From Sporothrix humicola (Eukaryota; Ascomycota; Sordariomycetes; Ophiostomatales; Ophiostomataceae): a stretch of DNA of 64,000 nucleotides. The stretch spans positions 124,001 to 188,000 of the forward strand of contig WNYE01000024.1 of NCBI GenBank assembly GCA_021396245.1, in the 5' to 3' direction. Of the stretch, positions 32,884-42,236 are shown in pieces. Position numbers and translations under genes: made by a program. The notes beneath the pieces were generated by a model. That model saw only the letters and a program-made list of their open reading frames with translations. It was not told where the DNA came from and did no database searches. Within the stretch, counting starts at the first letter, position 1. Every line of letters begins with the position of its first letter.

Positions 32884-34162
32884 TCAAATTTGTTCCACCA
32901 GCACCTTCAACCTCGTGTCCACGGCCTTGATGTACTCTGTCGTCGTCACCCACGACTCTCTTCCCTCCCGTCCACACGCCAGCGCCAGGTCCTTGGTCAT
33001 GATGCCGTCCAGGTCGACCGTCTCCACACAGGCCTGCTCGACGGCCTGGGCAAAGGCGACTACGCGCGGCGTCCCGTCGAGCTCGCCGCGTTTCTGGAGG
33101 GCGCGCGTCCATGCAAAGATGCTGGCAATCGGGTTGGTCGACGTCTCGCGGCCCTGCTGGTGTTCCCGGTAGTGTTTGGTGACGGTGCCGTGCGCCGCCT
33201 CGGTCATCATTGTGCGGCCGTCGGGCGTCACTAAAAACGACGTCATGAGGCCGAGCGAGCCAAAGCCCTGGGCCACAATGTCGCTCTGCACGTCGCCGTC
33301 GTAGTCTGGGGCGTTAGTGATTGACAATAGAATGTAGGGGGGTGGTGGAAGACTCACTCTTCAAGGCCAGCACATATCCTCCGTCCGACTTGATCATGTA
33401 GGCGACCATGTCGTCGATGAGGCGTTGTTCGAAGGTCAACCCGGCGACGTCAAACTGGGGCTTGTACTCGGTCTCGTACAGCTTCTCGAAAATGCGCTTA
33501 AAGTGCCCGTCATACACTTTGAGCACTGTATTTTTTGTGCTGAAAAAGAGCGGCAGTTTCCGGAGCAAAGCGTACCGGAAGCAGGCGTGGGCAAAGTCGG
33601 TGATGGACTGTGTGGTGTTGTACTGTGCGAGCCCGACGCCGCCGCCCTCGGGGTAGTCAAACACTTGGATCGTTTCTGACACTCCATCCTTGGGCGTAAA
33701 GACCATTTCCAGCTTTCCTTCCCCAGAAAAGTTTCTCTGCACAGCGCGGTACTTGTCCCCGTACGCGTGCCTTCCAATGACAATCGGTTTTGTCCAGCGG
33801 GGCACGAGCCTTGGGATCCGCGGGATCACGATCGGTTCGCGAAAGATGGTGCCGCCGAGGGCGGACCTCAAAGCAATGTTGGGCGACGGCCACATTTGTT
33901 TGAGGCCAAACTCCTTCAGCCGCGCCTCGTCGGCCGTGATCGTGGCGCACTTTACGCCTACAGAGTGTTCTTTGATTGCGGCGGCTGCCCCGGCAACCAC
34001 CTCATTGTCAGTGTCGTCCCGGTGCGGCAGCCCCAGGTCAAAGTAGCGAATGTCGACGTCGAGGTACGGCAGCAGCAGGACGTCCTTGATGGTCGCCCAG
34101 AGGACGCGCGCCATTTCGTCGCCGTCGAGCTCGACGATGGGGTTGGTGACCTTGATTTTCAT
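32884..34162 (-). CDS. NADP-dependent isocitrate dehydrogenase
   Basis: Exons 33358-34162 and 32884-33305, with intron 33306-33357 (GTGAGT, CACTAAC, CCAG), give 408 residues from [20 protein letters not shown]. Family marks include [20 protein letters not shown] (substrate binding), [28 protein letters not shown], the metal-binding [13 protein letters not shown] segment (here [20 protein letters not shown]) and [20 protein letters not shown]. It oxidatively decarboxylates isocitrate to 2-oxoglutarate and makes NADPH. The frame stays open upstream of this Met to an ATG at 34417, with a second ATG at 34249; the extension is Arg/Lys-rich and could supply a mitochondrial presequence. The product may therefore be made in cytosolic/peroxisomal and mitochondrial forms. 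Confidence 0.95.
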
Positions 34163-34552
34163 GGCGGTGCGTAGCAGGTAGACAAGTCCGGCAGGTGTTG
34201 GAGATGATTGTTTGTTTTTGGTTCTCTTCAGTTCACGCGAAGAGAACATATTTATTGCATGCAGACGGACTGTTTGTGTCCGCAAGAGGCAGAGGGGTGG
34301 ACAAACTCGACTTACACGAGAGTGGGTCCATTTCAGCCAATCACAGCGCGAGAATCCCCTTCGACGGACACAGCGTCCCCGGTAGAGAAAGTGATAGACA
34401 AAAAGTGAGAGAGACATGACGAGACACTAGTATTCACAGCATTCATTTTATATCCAAATTCGTAGGTCTATTTGACTATTTGACTATCACCACCTTCCAA
34501 CGGCATTATCGACTGCTACGCAGTCTTCCTCCGGACTGCTTCGCACTCCGCA

Positions 34553-36208
34553 TCAGACCGTCACTTCCGCCTCACCCTCGCGGGCCTCGACATGCTTGCT
34601 GCTGGCCTGCTGCTGCGCCTGCAGGGCGGCCTCGTTGTGCTGCTCGAGCTCGCCGAGGCGACGACCGACACCTGTGGTCTGGAAGCTCTTGAAGCGCCAG
34701 GCGGGGATCTTGGCCTCGAACATTTCGTCGACTTCCTCGAGCGTGCGGCCGGCGAGTTCGGGCGTGAAAAAGATGCCAAAGAAGCCCGACAGGTAGCCGG
34801 CGGCGGCAAAGATCCAGCCAATGTTGGGGCCGAGGTTGGGGCCGGGGTTGGCCAGGAGGTAGGGCGTGACGAAAGTCACTAAAAAGGCGGCCAGGACGTC
34901 GTTGGCGGTGCCAAAGGCCAAAATCTTTTTGCGCATGCGGGTGCCGCCAATCTCGGCGCCGATCAAGAAAGCGTTGTTGGAGGCGGAGATCTTGGTGAAG
35001 ATGCTGAGCAACAAAAAGGTTGCGATCACAAGACGGGTCTCTGACGGGTTCTTGTCTTTGACGTCGCCGACGGCCGCGCCAATGGATAGTAGAATGCCGC
35101 ACATGAAGCCGCCGACAATCATCAGCGGGCGGCGGCCCGTGTAATCGGTCAGAACGAGACCGCCAAACGTGCCGACAATCGTGAGGGCCTGGCCGATGGT
35201 GGCGTATGTAAACGAGGCGTTGCCGTACCCAACGGACTTGTAGAACGTCGGGCCGTAGCTGTTGACAAACTGGTTGCCGTTGGTCTGTTGAAAAATAAAA
35301 AGCGAGGCCACAATCCAGGCGCGCCGGCCGTAGTTGGTCGGATCGCTAAAGATGGTCCACCAGCTGTCCTCCTTGGCGCCGCCGGCATAGCCCAGCCGGA
35401 TCGCCTCCTCGATGGCGTCGATCTCGGCCGCCACAAAGCCGCTGTCCACATCCTTGCGCTGGCGCAGGCGCTCCATGTTGCGCAGCGCCTTTTCCTTCTT
35501 GCCTTTCAGCAAAAGCCAGCGGGGCGACTCGACCGTGAAGACGACGAGCGCCAGGATGATGGTCGGCGGGATCAGCTGCATGCCGCACGGGATCAACCAG
35601 CCCTTCTTGCCCGTCTCGTTGACAAACGCCCGCGACATGCCGCTGCCCCAGAGGTTGCCGGCCGCGTTGACAAACGTAATGCTGCCCGCCAGGAAGCCGC
35701 GGACCGACGTCGGCGAGACCTCGGCGCAGTAGGCGGGCACAAGATTCTCAACAAGGCCAACCGCCAGGTACGCAAAGTTGCGCCCAATGGTAAACTGCTG
35801 CCAGCTGTGCGCCGTCATTTCAATCACGAGGGCCACAATCTGCACAATCGCCGCCACGACGATCGAGTTGCGGTAGCCGACGCGCTCCACCAGCGGCTCG
35901 ACGGCAAAACAGCCAACAATTTTGCCGATCCACGGCACCGAGTTCATCAGCGACTGGCGTTTTGTGGGAAGGGCATAGACGCCCTTGCTGTTGAGCTCGC
36001 CAAACTGGCGGAGAAACGACGGCAGCGCCTGCAAAGAGCCGAAAGAACCTGTGTCACTGGAGGTGTTAGGGAAAGATATGTGAGTTTGGCCTCACTGGGG
36101 TGGGGGAACTCACATTCCGAAAAGCAGCGCGCCCTGTAGGTAGACGGCGATGCAAAACACAAGGTACCCATTGAGGGACCCAAAGTTTTTCAAGTGTGAC
36201 TTGAGCAT
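34553..36208 (-). CDS. MFS sugar transporter
   Basis: Exons 36114-36208 and 34553-36056, with intron 36057-36113 (GTGAGT, CCCTAAC, CCAG), give 532 residues. The joined start, MLKSHLKNFGSLNGYLVFCI then GALLFGIDTGSFGS, shows the first membrane span of the sugar-porter family. Later motifs are SPRWLLLKGKKEKALRN, the central TDYTGRRPLMIVGGF (D-x-x-GRR), PTSVRGFLAGSITFVNAAGN, and the end motif TPELAGRTLEEVDEMFE, where the usual PETKGR has become PELAGR. Twelve membrane segments are expected. The family imports hexoses, disaccharides, quinate or related compounds by H+ symport or facilitation; the sequence does not fix the substrate. It lies 390 bases upstream of the isocitrate dehydrogenase start, same strand. 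Confidence 0.92.
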
Positions 36209-37297
36209 GATGACGACGGGGAGGGGATGGAGGAAAGGCTGTCGAGAAGAGGTCGTCGAGGGACCAAAGGAGAGGAAAGTCGTCGATGTCGAGAGTCGAT
36301 GTCGATGGATGGTTAGAGGATCACCCGTTTGCCATCTCGACTCGGGACCATGTCTTTATATGTCCTGCACGCAAGAACGTGCGCGTCAGTCAGGTGTGAA
36401 GGGAAACAAAAAAAGACAAGGAACAGAGACGAAAAGAACGAGGTTGCGATCCCTGCTTCCTTCTCTCCACTCCACCTGCATGACCTAGCGCTTGTTGGAA
36501 TTCTGGGGGAATCGCGCCTTGTCAAAGTGGAGCTACTGGGCCGATATATCGGTCGAAAGCGATGTCGTGATCGGGTGAGTGTATTTGGGCGTTCCTTTGG
36601 CGGGCATTTGACAGGGCATTCGCCAGAATTCAGCGCTATCGCGCGCTATCATGCGCTATCGGCCAACGTGCACAAGCTACGAAGCGTCCCGGCACGTTTC
36701 TTCCCAGGCACATGGTTGACAACCGACAAGTTGACAAAGACAAAGGCGAGAAAGGAAAAAATAATTAGTGCAAGTACGTCCGCATTGCCGACTAGACGTC
36801 CTCTTTTGGAATGCTTCGAAAACGACGCGAGCAGGAAGAGAAAGGGACAGGGACAGCAACGCCATGTGGCACGCAGCCTTGCAGGAATTGCAAGGTAAAA
36901 AACTGCACTGTTCTGCTGAAGAACGTGTACCGTGTCTGTAGTGTTTGCTCTCCCTTTCCATACTAAGTGTACATGTTCACTTACACACGAACCATCCAAC
37001 AACAACAAAGACTGAACAATGAAAACATCGTGAACAATGGATGGGATATCAACACAAAGCAAGCAAATGAAAAGCATACATAGAATCAACAATTGTTCAC
37101 AGTACAGCCTGATAAATCGAACTCTTTCATCAGAATGTCACGTTCTCTTGGATGTTCAAGCACAGCATTCCAAAACAGTGCAAAATCGGCCCATCGAGTT
37201 CATGAACATCGCCAACAATGAACACGATACTGTAAAATATGTGCATCAAGATCTCTCGATGAACAATAATGAACAGACTACAGACGGTGGGAATTGG
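36209..37297. other. AT-rich intergenic with GCGCTATC triplet and GAACA cluster
   Basis: Contains three GCGCTATC copies at about 36632-36661 and, from 36974 on, the GAACA/TGTTC cluster listed separately. No convincing coding frame. Confidence 0.6.
36974..37275. promoter_or_regulatory. GAACA/TGTTC cluster upstream of orphan gene 1
   Basis: Nine GAACA or TGTTC words occur in about 300 bases: 36974, 37014, 37032, 37094, 37154, 37204, 37220, 37261 and 37271. One pair forms the perfect palindrome GTTCATGAAC at 37198-37207. Fewer than one would be expected by chance. A TATA box follows at 37298. An equivalent cluster precedes the second orphan gene. Confidence 0.6.
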
Positions 37298-37303
37298 TAT
37301 AAA
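37298..37303 (+). promoter_or_regulatory. TATA box of orphan gene 1
   Basis: TATAAA 267 bases before the ATG at 37565. The leader contains four AAGTCTTC words and one AAGTCTCTTC between 37466 and 37532. Confidence 0.55.
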
Positions 37304-37564
37304 TCAACCGTCACCTTCGTCCTTAATTCGATTTGTTTTCTTTTCCTCATCACCAACAATCACCAAACCATCTTCACCACTCTCAGCCTTCTACAGCAAA
37401 AAGCTCTCGCGCTCAGCTCTGGAAGTCTGTGAGAACCATCTTTGCACTTCTAGATACTTTCCAAGAAGTCTTCAGGCAAGTCTTCTTTCCGAAAAGTCTT
37501 CACTCAAGGTAAGTCTCTTCCAGGAAAGTCTTCTAAAATTAGTGGACTCCCCTCCATCGCAAAG

Positions 37565-38398
37565 ATGGCTTCTTATGCTTCTGCTCGCAACCGCCCCATC
37601 CCTGCCCTCCGCCCCGCCACCTCCACCTCTATCGCTCGCCCCTCGTATGACTGCCCCGAGTACTGCCCGATCAAGCGCCGCTTCATCATCCCGGACCCCG
37701 AAAACCACGACGGCGACGGCACCCTGCAGTGGGCCGACCAGTCGTTGCTCGACTACTACATCAGCAACAGCCTCTGCCCGACCGCCGTCGCCACCAACGA
37801 GGTCCGCTGGATCGAGTGGAAGAACCAGGAGGAGCAGGCGCTCGGCGTGTACACCATTGGCCGCCACCAGGTCCTGGTCATCGGCTGCCCCACCGCCGCC
37901 ATCGTCGCCAAGATCGGCTCGCCCTACAACGTCCACGACGATGAGCGCATCCGCTGGCAAGACATGAACGACGACGCCCTCGCGCGCGCCCGCCACGCCT
38001 TTGACGACATCATGGACAAAGTCGAGGCGGTCTGGGACGAGGCCCAGGACCGCGGCCATTTCTTGGACATGGCCCAAGTCCAGTCGGTCGTCATTGGCCA
38101 ATTCAACGTCCCGGAAGCCGAACTCGGCCGCAACGAAATCCGCAACGTCGGCCGCCTCGCCGTCGAGATCAACCGCACGCTCCGCAACACCTTGGCTATC
38201 TTGGGCCTGCGCCCGCCCATGGAGGCCGAGTACGCCGAGCACTGGGGCGACATTGACGAGAACCCCTGGATCGGCAACATTCTCGTCCTCGCCCCGACCC
38301 TCACTGGCGCCGCCATGCCGCACATCCTCATCGACGACGACCGCGAGTGGAGCCTGTCTCCCCAGCCTCGTCCTCAGGAGGGTGCTGCCCAGCCTTAA
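37565..38398 (+). CDS. Orphan protein, 277 residues, paralogue pair member 1
   Basis: Single exon in good codon usage, strongly GC-rich against AT-rich flanks. It starts MASYASARNRPIPALRPATS and has no signal peptide or membrane span. A central core reads HQVLVIGCPTAAIVAKIGSP, then a charged helix ARHAFDDIMDKVEAVWDEAQ, then QVQSVVIGQFNVPEAELGRN. The same order (a V-x-CP-x-x-AI-[VL]-A-x-I strand, an amphipathic helix, a Val-rich strand) appears in the orphan gene 1.9 kb downstream. I recognise no family. Cys and Trp are sparse; acidic residues dominate the C-terminal third (HWGDIDENPWIG, LIDDDREWS). A GTAAGT sits two bases past the stop codon. The promoter has a TATA box and a GAACA cluster. 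Function unknown. Confidence 0.8.
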   Translation: MASYASARNRPIPALRPATSTSIARPSYDCPEYCPIKRRFIIPDPENHDGDGTLQWADQSLLDYYISNSLCPTAVATNEVRWIEWKNQEEQALGVYTIGRHQVLVIGCPTAAIVAKIGSPYNVHDDERIRWQDMNDDALARARHAFDDIMDKVEAVWDEAQDRGHFLDMAQVQSVVIGQFNVPEAELGRNEIRNVGRLAVEINRTLRNTLAILGLRPPMEAEYAEHWGDIDENPWIGNILVLAPTLTGAAMPHILIDDDREWSLSPQPRPQEGAAQP

Positions 38399-39333
38399 AG
38401 GTAAGTCAAACGTATATAAACTGCACTGCTGGTCAGTGCAGTCGTAGACGTAGACGTAGCATCGTAAGGGTATCATTGCAGGCGTTCTCGGTTGCTTCTC
38501 TTTCATGGTGATTTAGTGATTTAGTGATCACATCTTCATAGTATCAATACAACAAAGGTAAGTCTTTCTTTTTTTTAAAACAAACAAATATCCTAGCATG
38601 CAAATGTGACAAAATGTAATAAAATGTAATAATAAATAGATCTCGAGAATCGAGTTGATCGGATCAAATGAGTTCAAACAGAATTAAAACGAGGTTTTTG
38701 TCGTTTGTGCGGCTGTTCCTTTTGTTTCTTTTATTTTTCTTTCTTTTTTTTCTTTCTTTTTTTTCTGGTCTAGTGACTTTGCAAAATGATTTAGGATATT
38801 TTTAACAACGAAAATAATTGAATATCAATGCAAACATAACAGGAAGAAAAAAAGAAATATGTCACAGAAGTTAAAAAACACGATTGCCAACGAATTTCAC
38901 CCAATACAGCTCAATGTCTCCGTCGATATGTCAACATTGTGTGCAAATCTGTTGAAAGAGCAAGAAAGCCAGCCTTGCCGCCTCTCAATGTCATCGCAAA
39001 TGGTATTTTCTCTGCCGAACGCCGATTATGTCGTTAATTTCCACTCGCCATATTTTTTTTTCTTTCTTTCGACATGTCGTATTCATTATTCCAAAAAGTC
39101 GACTGTTCATACAATTTTTCGAGGTTTCGTGTGGTGGAACAAGTATTGGTGAACAATGAACAAAAACAACAATGGATTACATGCACAATGCCCCAAACCA
39201 AAAGGAACAGCAGAACAGGAAAATAACATATTGTTCTGTACATAGAACAAGACAACACGCAGAACACATCTAACATGAACAGAAATACAAACATCATGAA
39301 CATATATCGTGAAAATCAACAAGAGAGGAATCC
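38399..39333. other. AT-rich intergenic with T-rich tracts
   Basis: Contains GTGATTTAGTGATTTAGTGATC near 38508-38528, pyrimidine runs at 38720-38766 and, from 39137, the second GAACA cluster. No gene seen. Confidence 0.6.
39137..39302. promoter_or_regulatory. GAACA/TGTTC cluster upstream of orphan gene 2
   Basis: Ten words in 166 bases: 39137, 39151, 39158, 39205, 39213, 39232 (TGTTC), 39244, 39262, 39278 and 39298. Bases 39231-39250 form a perfect inverted repeat, TTGTTCT, six-base spacer, AGAACAA. The cluster ends 32 bases before the TATA box. Confidence 0.65.
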
Positions 39334-39340
39334 TATATAA
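39334..39340 (+). promoter_or_regulatory. TATA box of orphan gene 2
   Basis: TATATAA 152 bases before the ATG at 39492, followed by a CA-repeat-rich leader (39385-39480). Confidence 0.6.
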
Positions 39341-39491
39341 GAGTCTGTCCTTTTCCGACATACAACATCTTTTGTCTTTATCATCAACACTCACACTCGC
39401 ACTCACACTTGCAACACTCACAACAACAGCAACGGCAGACAAAAGACATTATCAACAACATCAGCAACAACAAACAACAAGAACAGTCAAG

Positions 39492-40106
39492 ATGTCTGCC
39501 AACGCTAAAAACGCCGGTTCTACTTCCTCTTCCGCCTCGCCAGCTGCTGCCCTTTCGCCCCCGTCGGTGAAAAAGGTGTTCAGAGGCCAGGTCGTCCTCG
39601 TCCGCAACGGCCACGTCGCCCAGACGCCCTTTGTCGACCCGCATATCCTTGCCATCGCCAACGAGGGCACCAAGTTTGCCAGTGCCGGCGCGAGCGCCAT
39701 CGTCGTCGACTGCCCCGTCGGCGCCATCCTGGCCTACATCCCGCCCTTTGCCGCCGACCCCACCAACCAGATGACGGGCATCATGATGCCCAAGATGCGG
39801 CGCATTCTCGCGGACGTCCACGAGAAGTGGGCCAAGATGAAGGCGGACCATAGTCTCTCGGATAACCAAATCTCGGTCAAGTTTGTGACTCCGCGCGCTC
39901 TCGGCGCCGGCGGCAACACGCCGCGCTCGTCGGAGCTGGCCGTCATGGCCGGCCTCGGCCTCGCCAACCTGGACGACGCCCTGAGCCCGACGATTATGAC
40001 CTACGACATCGCCAACCACCCGGCCCACCTCGACAGCTCGTTGGTGGTGGTGAAGACGGAAGAGGCGCGGCCGCGAATCTACATTGGCCACATCCGTTTC
40101 CAGTAA
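39492..40106 (+). CDS. Orphan protein, 204 residues, paralogue pair member 2
   Basis: Single exon, ATG at 39492 in GTCAAGATG context; an in-frame upstream stretch from 39309 is leader. After a Ser/Ala-rich start (MSANAKNAGSTSSSASPAAA) the core reads ASAIVVDCPVGAILAYIPPF, then a helix PKMRRILADVHEKWAKMKAD, then NQISVKFVTPRALGAGGNT. This matches the arrangement in the 37.6-38.4 kb orphan, so the two are probably distant paralogues. The end is compact (EEARPRIYIGHIRFQ). There is no signal peptide, membrane span or recognised domain. The stop codon overlaps a GTAAGT sequence (CCAGTAAGTG), echoing the GTAAGT right after the stop of the other copy. Same TATA plus GAACA-cluster promoter design. Function unknown. 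Confidence 0.8.
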   Translation: MSANAKNAGSTSSSASPAAALSPPSVKKVFRGQVVLVRNGHVAQTPFVDPHILAIANEGTKFASAGASAIVVDCPVGAILAYIPPFAADPTNQMTGIMMPKMRRILADVHEKWAKMKADHSLSDNQISVKFVTPRALGAGGNTPRSSELAVMAGLGLANLDDALSPTIMTYDIANHPAHLDSSLVVVKTEEARPRIYIGHIRFQ

Positions 40107-40301
40107 GTGTTGTGATCCCAGAAACTATTTGGGTGATTGAGGTAAGATTGTGAGTCCGCGAGTAAGTGAGTATTAGTATTAGGTAAGTTTTTGGCAAGTT
40201 TTTTTTTTGGTAAGTATAATTGATTTCTGTTTTTTTTTTTTTCCTTATAAATTTTGACCTTTAGTATGCAAACGTGACATGATCGTAGATACATCTGCCT
40301 C

Positions 40302-42236
40302 CTATGCAGATGCCTTCATCGGCACCGCCTCGTTGTCGCCGACAGACATCCAGTTACGTGTCTGCGCCAACGGATCGCCGCCGACGCTGTCTTCCGGCAG
40401 ATCGCCCCAGGCCATCTCGCCAATGATGGGCTCGCCCCAGACCGTGCCCGTCTCCAGGACGTACTGGTCCCATGCGGCCAACAGCTCTTTGAGCTTCTCG
40501 GGCTCCGATTCGGCCAGGTCGTTTGTCTCGCCCGGGTCGACGCTCAGGTCGAACAGCTCCCAGCGGTTCTTGCCAAAGGCGTCCTCGGGCATGTTGACAA
40601 TCTTCCACGTGCCCTTGCGCAGGGCGGCCCGCCCAAACAGCTCCCAGCCGGTAAACTCGTCGTCGCCGTGGATGGCGTCGATGCCGCCCTGCGCGCCGCC
40701 CTGCATGTACGGCAGCCACGACGTGCCGCGGACCGGGTAGACCTCGCGGCCTTTGTAGTTGCCTTTCTGGCCCTTGGGAGCAGGATGCTGGACGCCCGCC
40801 ATTTCGAGGAACGTCGGCAGAATGTCCATGACCGTGGCAAAGGCTGGCACGACCTTGTTCTGCGGCCACGACGGCGGGTACCGCACGACCATGGGCACGC
40901 GGATGCCGCCTTCGGTGCTATACATTTTGTAGAGCCGCGAGGGCGCCGTGGCCGCCTGGGCCCAGCGCGGGCCGTACCACACAAAACTGTCGTGGTTGCC
41001 AATGTTGTCGAGCTGGTTGTTGTAGTAGCGGTGCAGCACGCCCATCAGGTCGCGGCCCATCAGCGGGTACGACTCGAACACCGCGCCCTCGGCGCCATTA
41101 TCCGACATAAACAGCACCACCGTGTTGTCGAGCTCGCCCGTCTTCTCCAGGTAGTCCATGACGCGGCCAATGTTCTGGTCCATGTTGTCGACCATGCCCG
41201 CAAAGCACTCCATGGCTCGCGCCGACTTGGCCCGCTCGGCGTCCGTCAGGGCCTCCCACTCGGCGTGGTAGACGTGGGCCGTGTCTTCGGGCACGACAGG
41301 GTGGGGCACGACGTCCTCGCCAACAAGACCTAGCTTCTTGAGGGCGGCCAGACGCTCCTCCCGAAGAGCCGACGGACCGGCATCATAGCGGCCCTTGTAC
41401 CGCTCGCGGTCTTCCTTGCTGCACTGCAGCGGCCAGTGCGGCGCCGAGAAGGGCAAAAAGGCAAAAAAGGGCTTCTCCTTTTGCTCGTCCGTCCGCTCCT
41501 CAAAGTATCTGACGAGATTGGACGCATAGTACTCGGACGAGAAGAAGCCCGTGTCGTACTCGTTGCCCTTGTTGGCCTCGAACACCTTGCGCTTGCCGTC
41601 CTCGACGTACAGGACCGGAATGCGCGTGAAAAAGTCCATCGGCTTCTCAAATTGCGGCTCAAACCCGAAATGGTTCGTGCAGCCGGGCAGCAGCGCAAAC
41701 GACCGGTCGAAGCCGCGCTGCGACGGGCCGTTCTCGGGCTTGAGACCCAAGTGCCACTTGCCGGACATGAAGGTGGCATAGCCGGCATCCTGCAGCAGTT
41801 CCGGCAGGGCGGCCACGTCGTGGTTGAGGTAGCCCTCGTGGCCGCGCTTGTTCCACCGCTCGTAGTCGTTGGACCGCTGCTCGCTCATGACACCGACACC
41901 GGCCAAGTGGTTGTCGGTGCCGGAAAGCAGCATCGACCGCGTGGGCGAGCATGCTGCAGCGGCGTGGACTAAACAGTTAGGTATGATTATAAAATGAGTA
42001 TATGTTCGGTGGGTGGCATACAGTCTGTAAATTGGATACCCTCACGGGCAATGCGGTCAATGTTGGGCGTGCGGATTTCGGAGCCAAAGCAGCCAACATC
42101 AGAGTAGCCAAGGTCTGTGAGGAAGAAGGTGTAAGTCAATAAACTGTCACCACCAGAGAGCAGCCAATAAAGTGCGGAGAATGCAGCACTCACCATCTGC
42201 CACAATGAGCAGGAAATTGGGTCTCTTTGCTGCCAT
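40302..42236 (-). CDS. Sulfatase (arylsulfatase-type, formylglycine-dependent)
   Basis: Exons 42194-42236, 42022-42114 and 40302-41968, with introns 42115-42193 and 41969-42021, encode 600 residues. The start [20 protein letters not shown] carries the two metal-binding Asp residues (14, 15). Cys52 in [20 protein letters not shown] is the C-x-P-x-R cysteine that is converted to formylglycine. [13 protein letters not shown] supplies the Lys-x-His pair, [15 protein letters not shown] another active-site His, and [11 protein letters not shown] the second Asp-Asn metal pair. The family hydrolyses sulfate esters. There is no signal peptide, suggesting an intracellular enzyme of the yeast Bds1 or fungal arylsulfatase class. 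The three-exon join rests on frame continuity and intact motifs across both junctions. Confidence 0.94.

Noticed and set aside
37472..38506. 344-codon minus-strand ORF opposite orphan gene 1
   Set aside because: Longer than the plus-strand frame, but its composition (Val/Asp/Gly/Ala-rich, antisense codon pattern) is that of a shadow. The plus strand has the TATA box, a CT-rich leader and the paralogue match.
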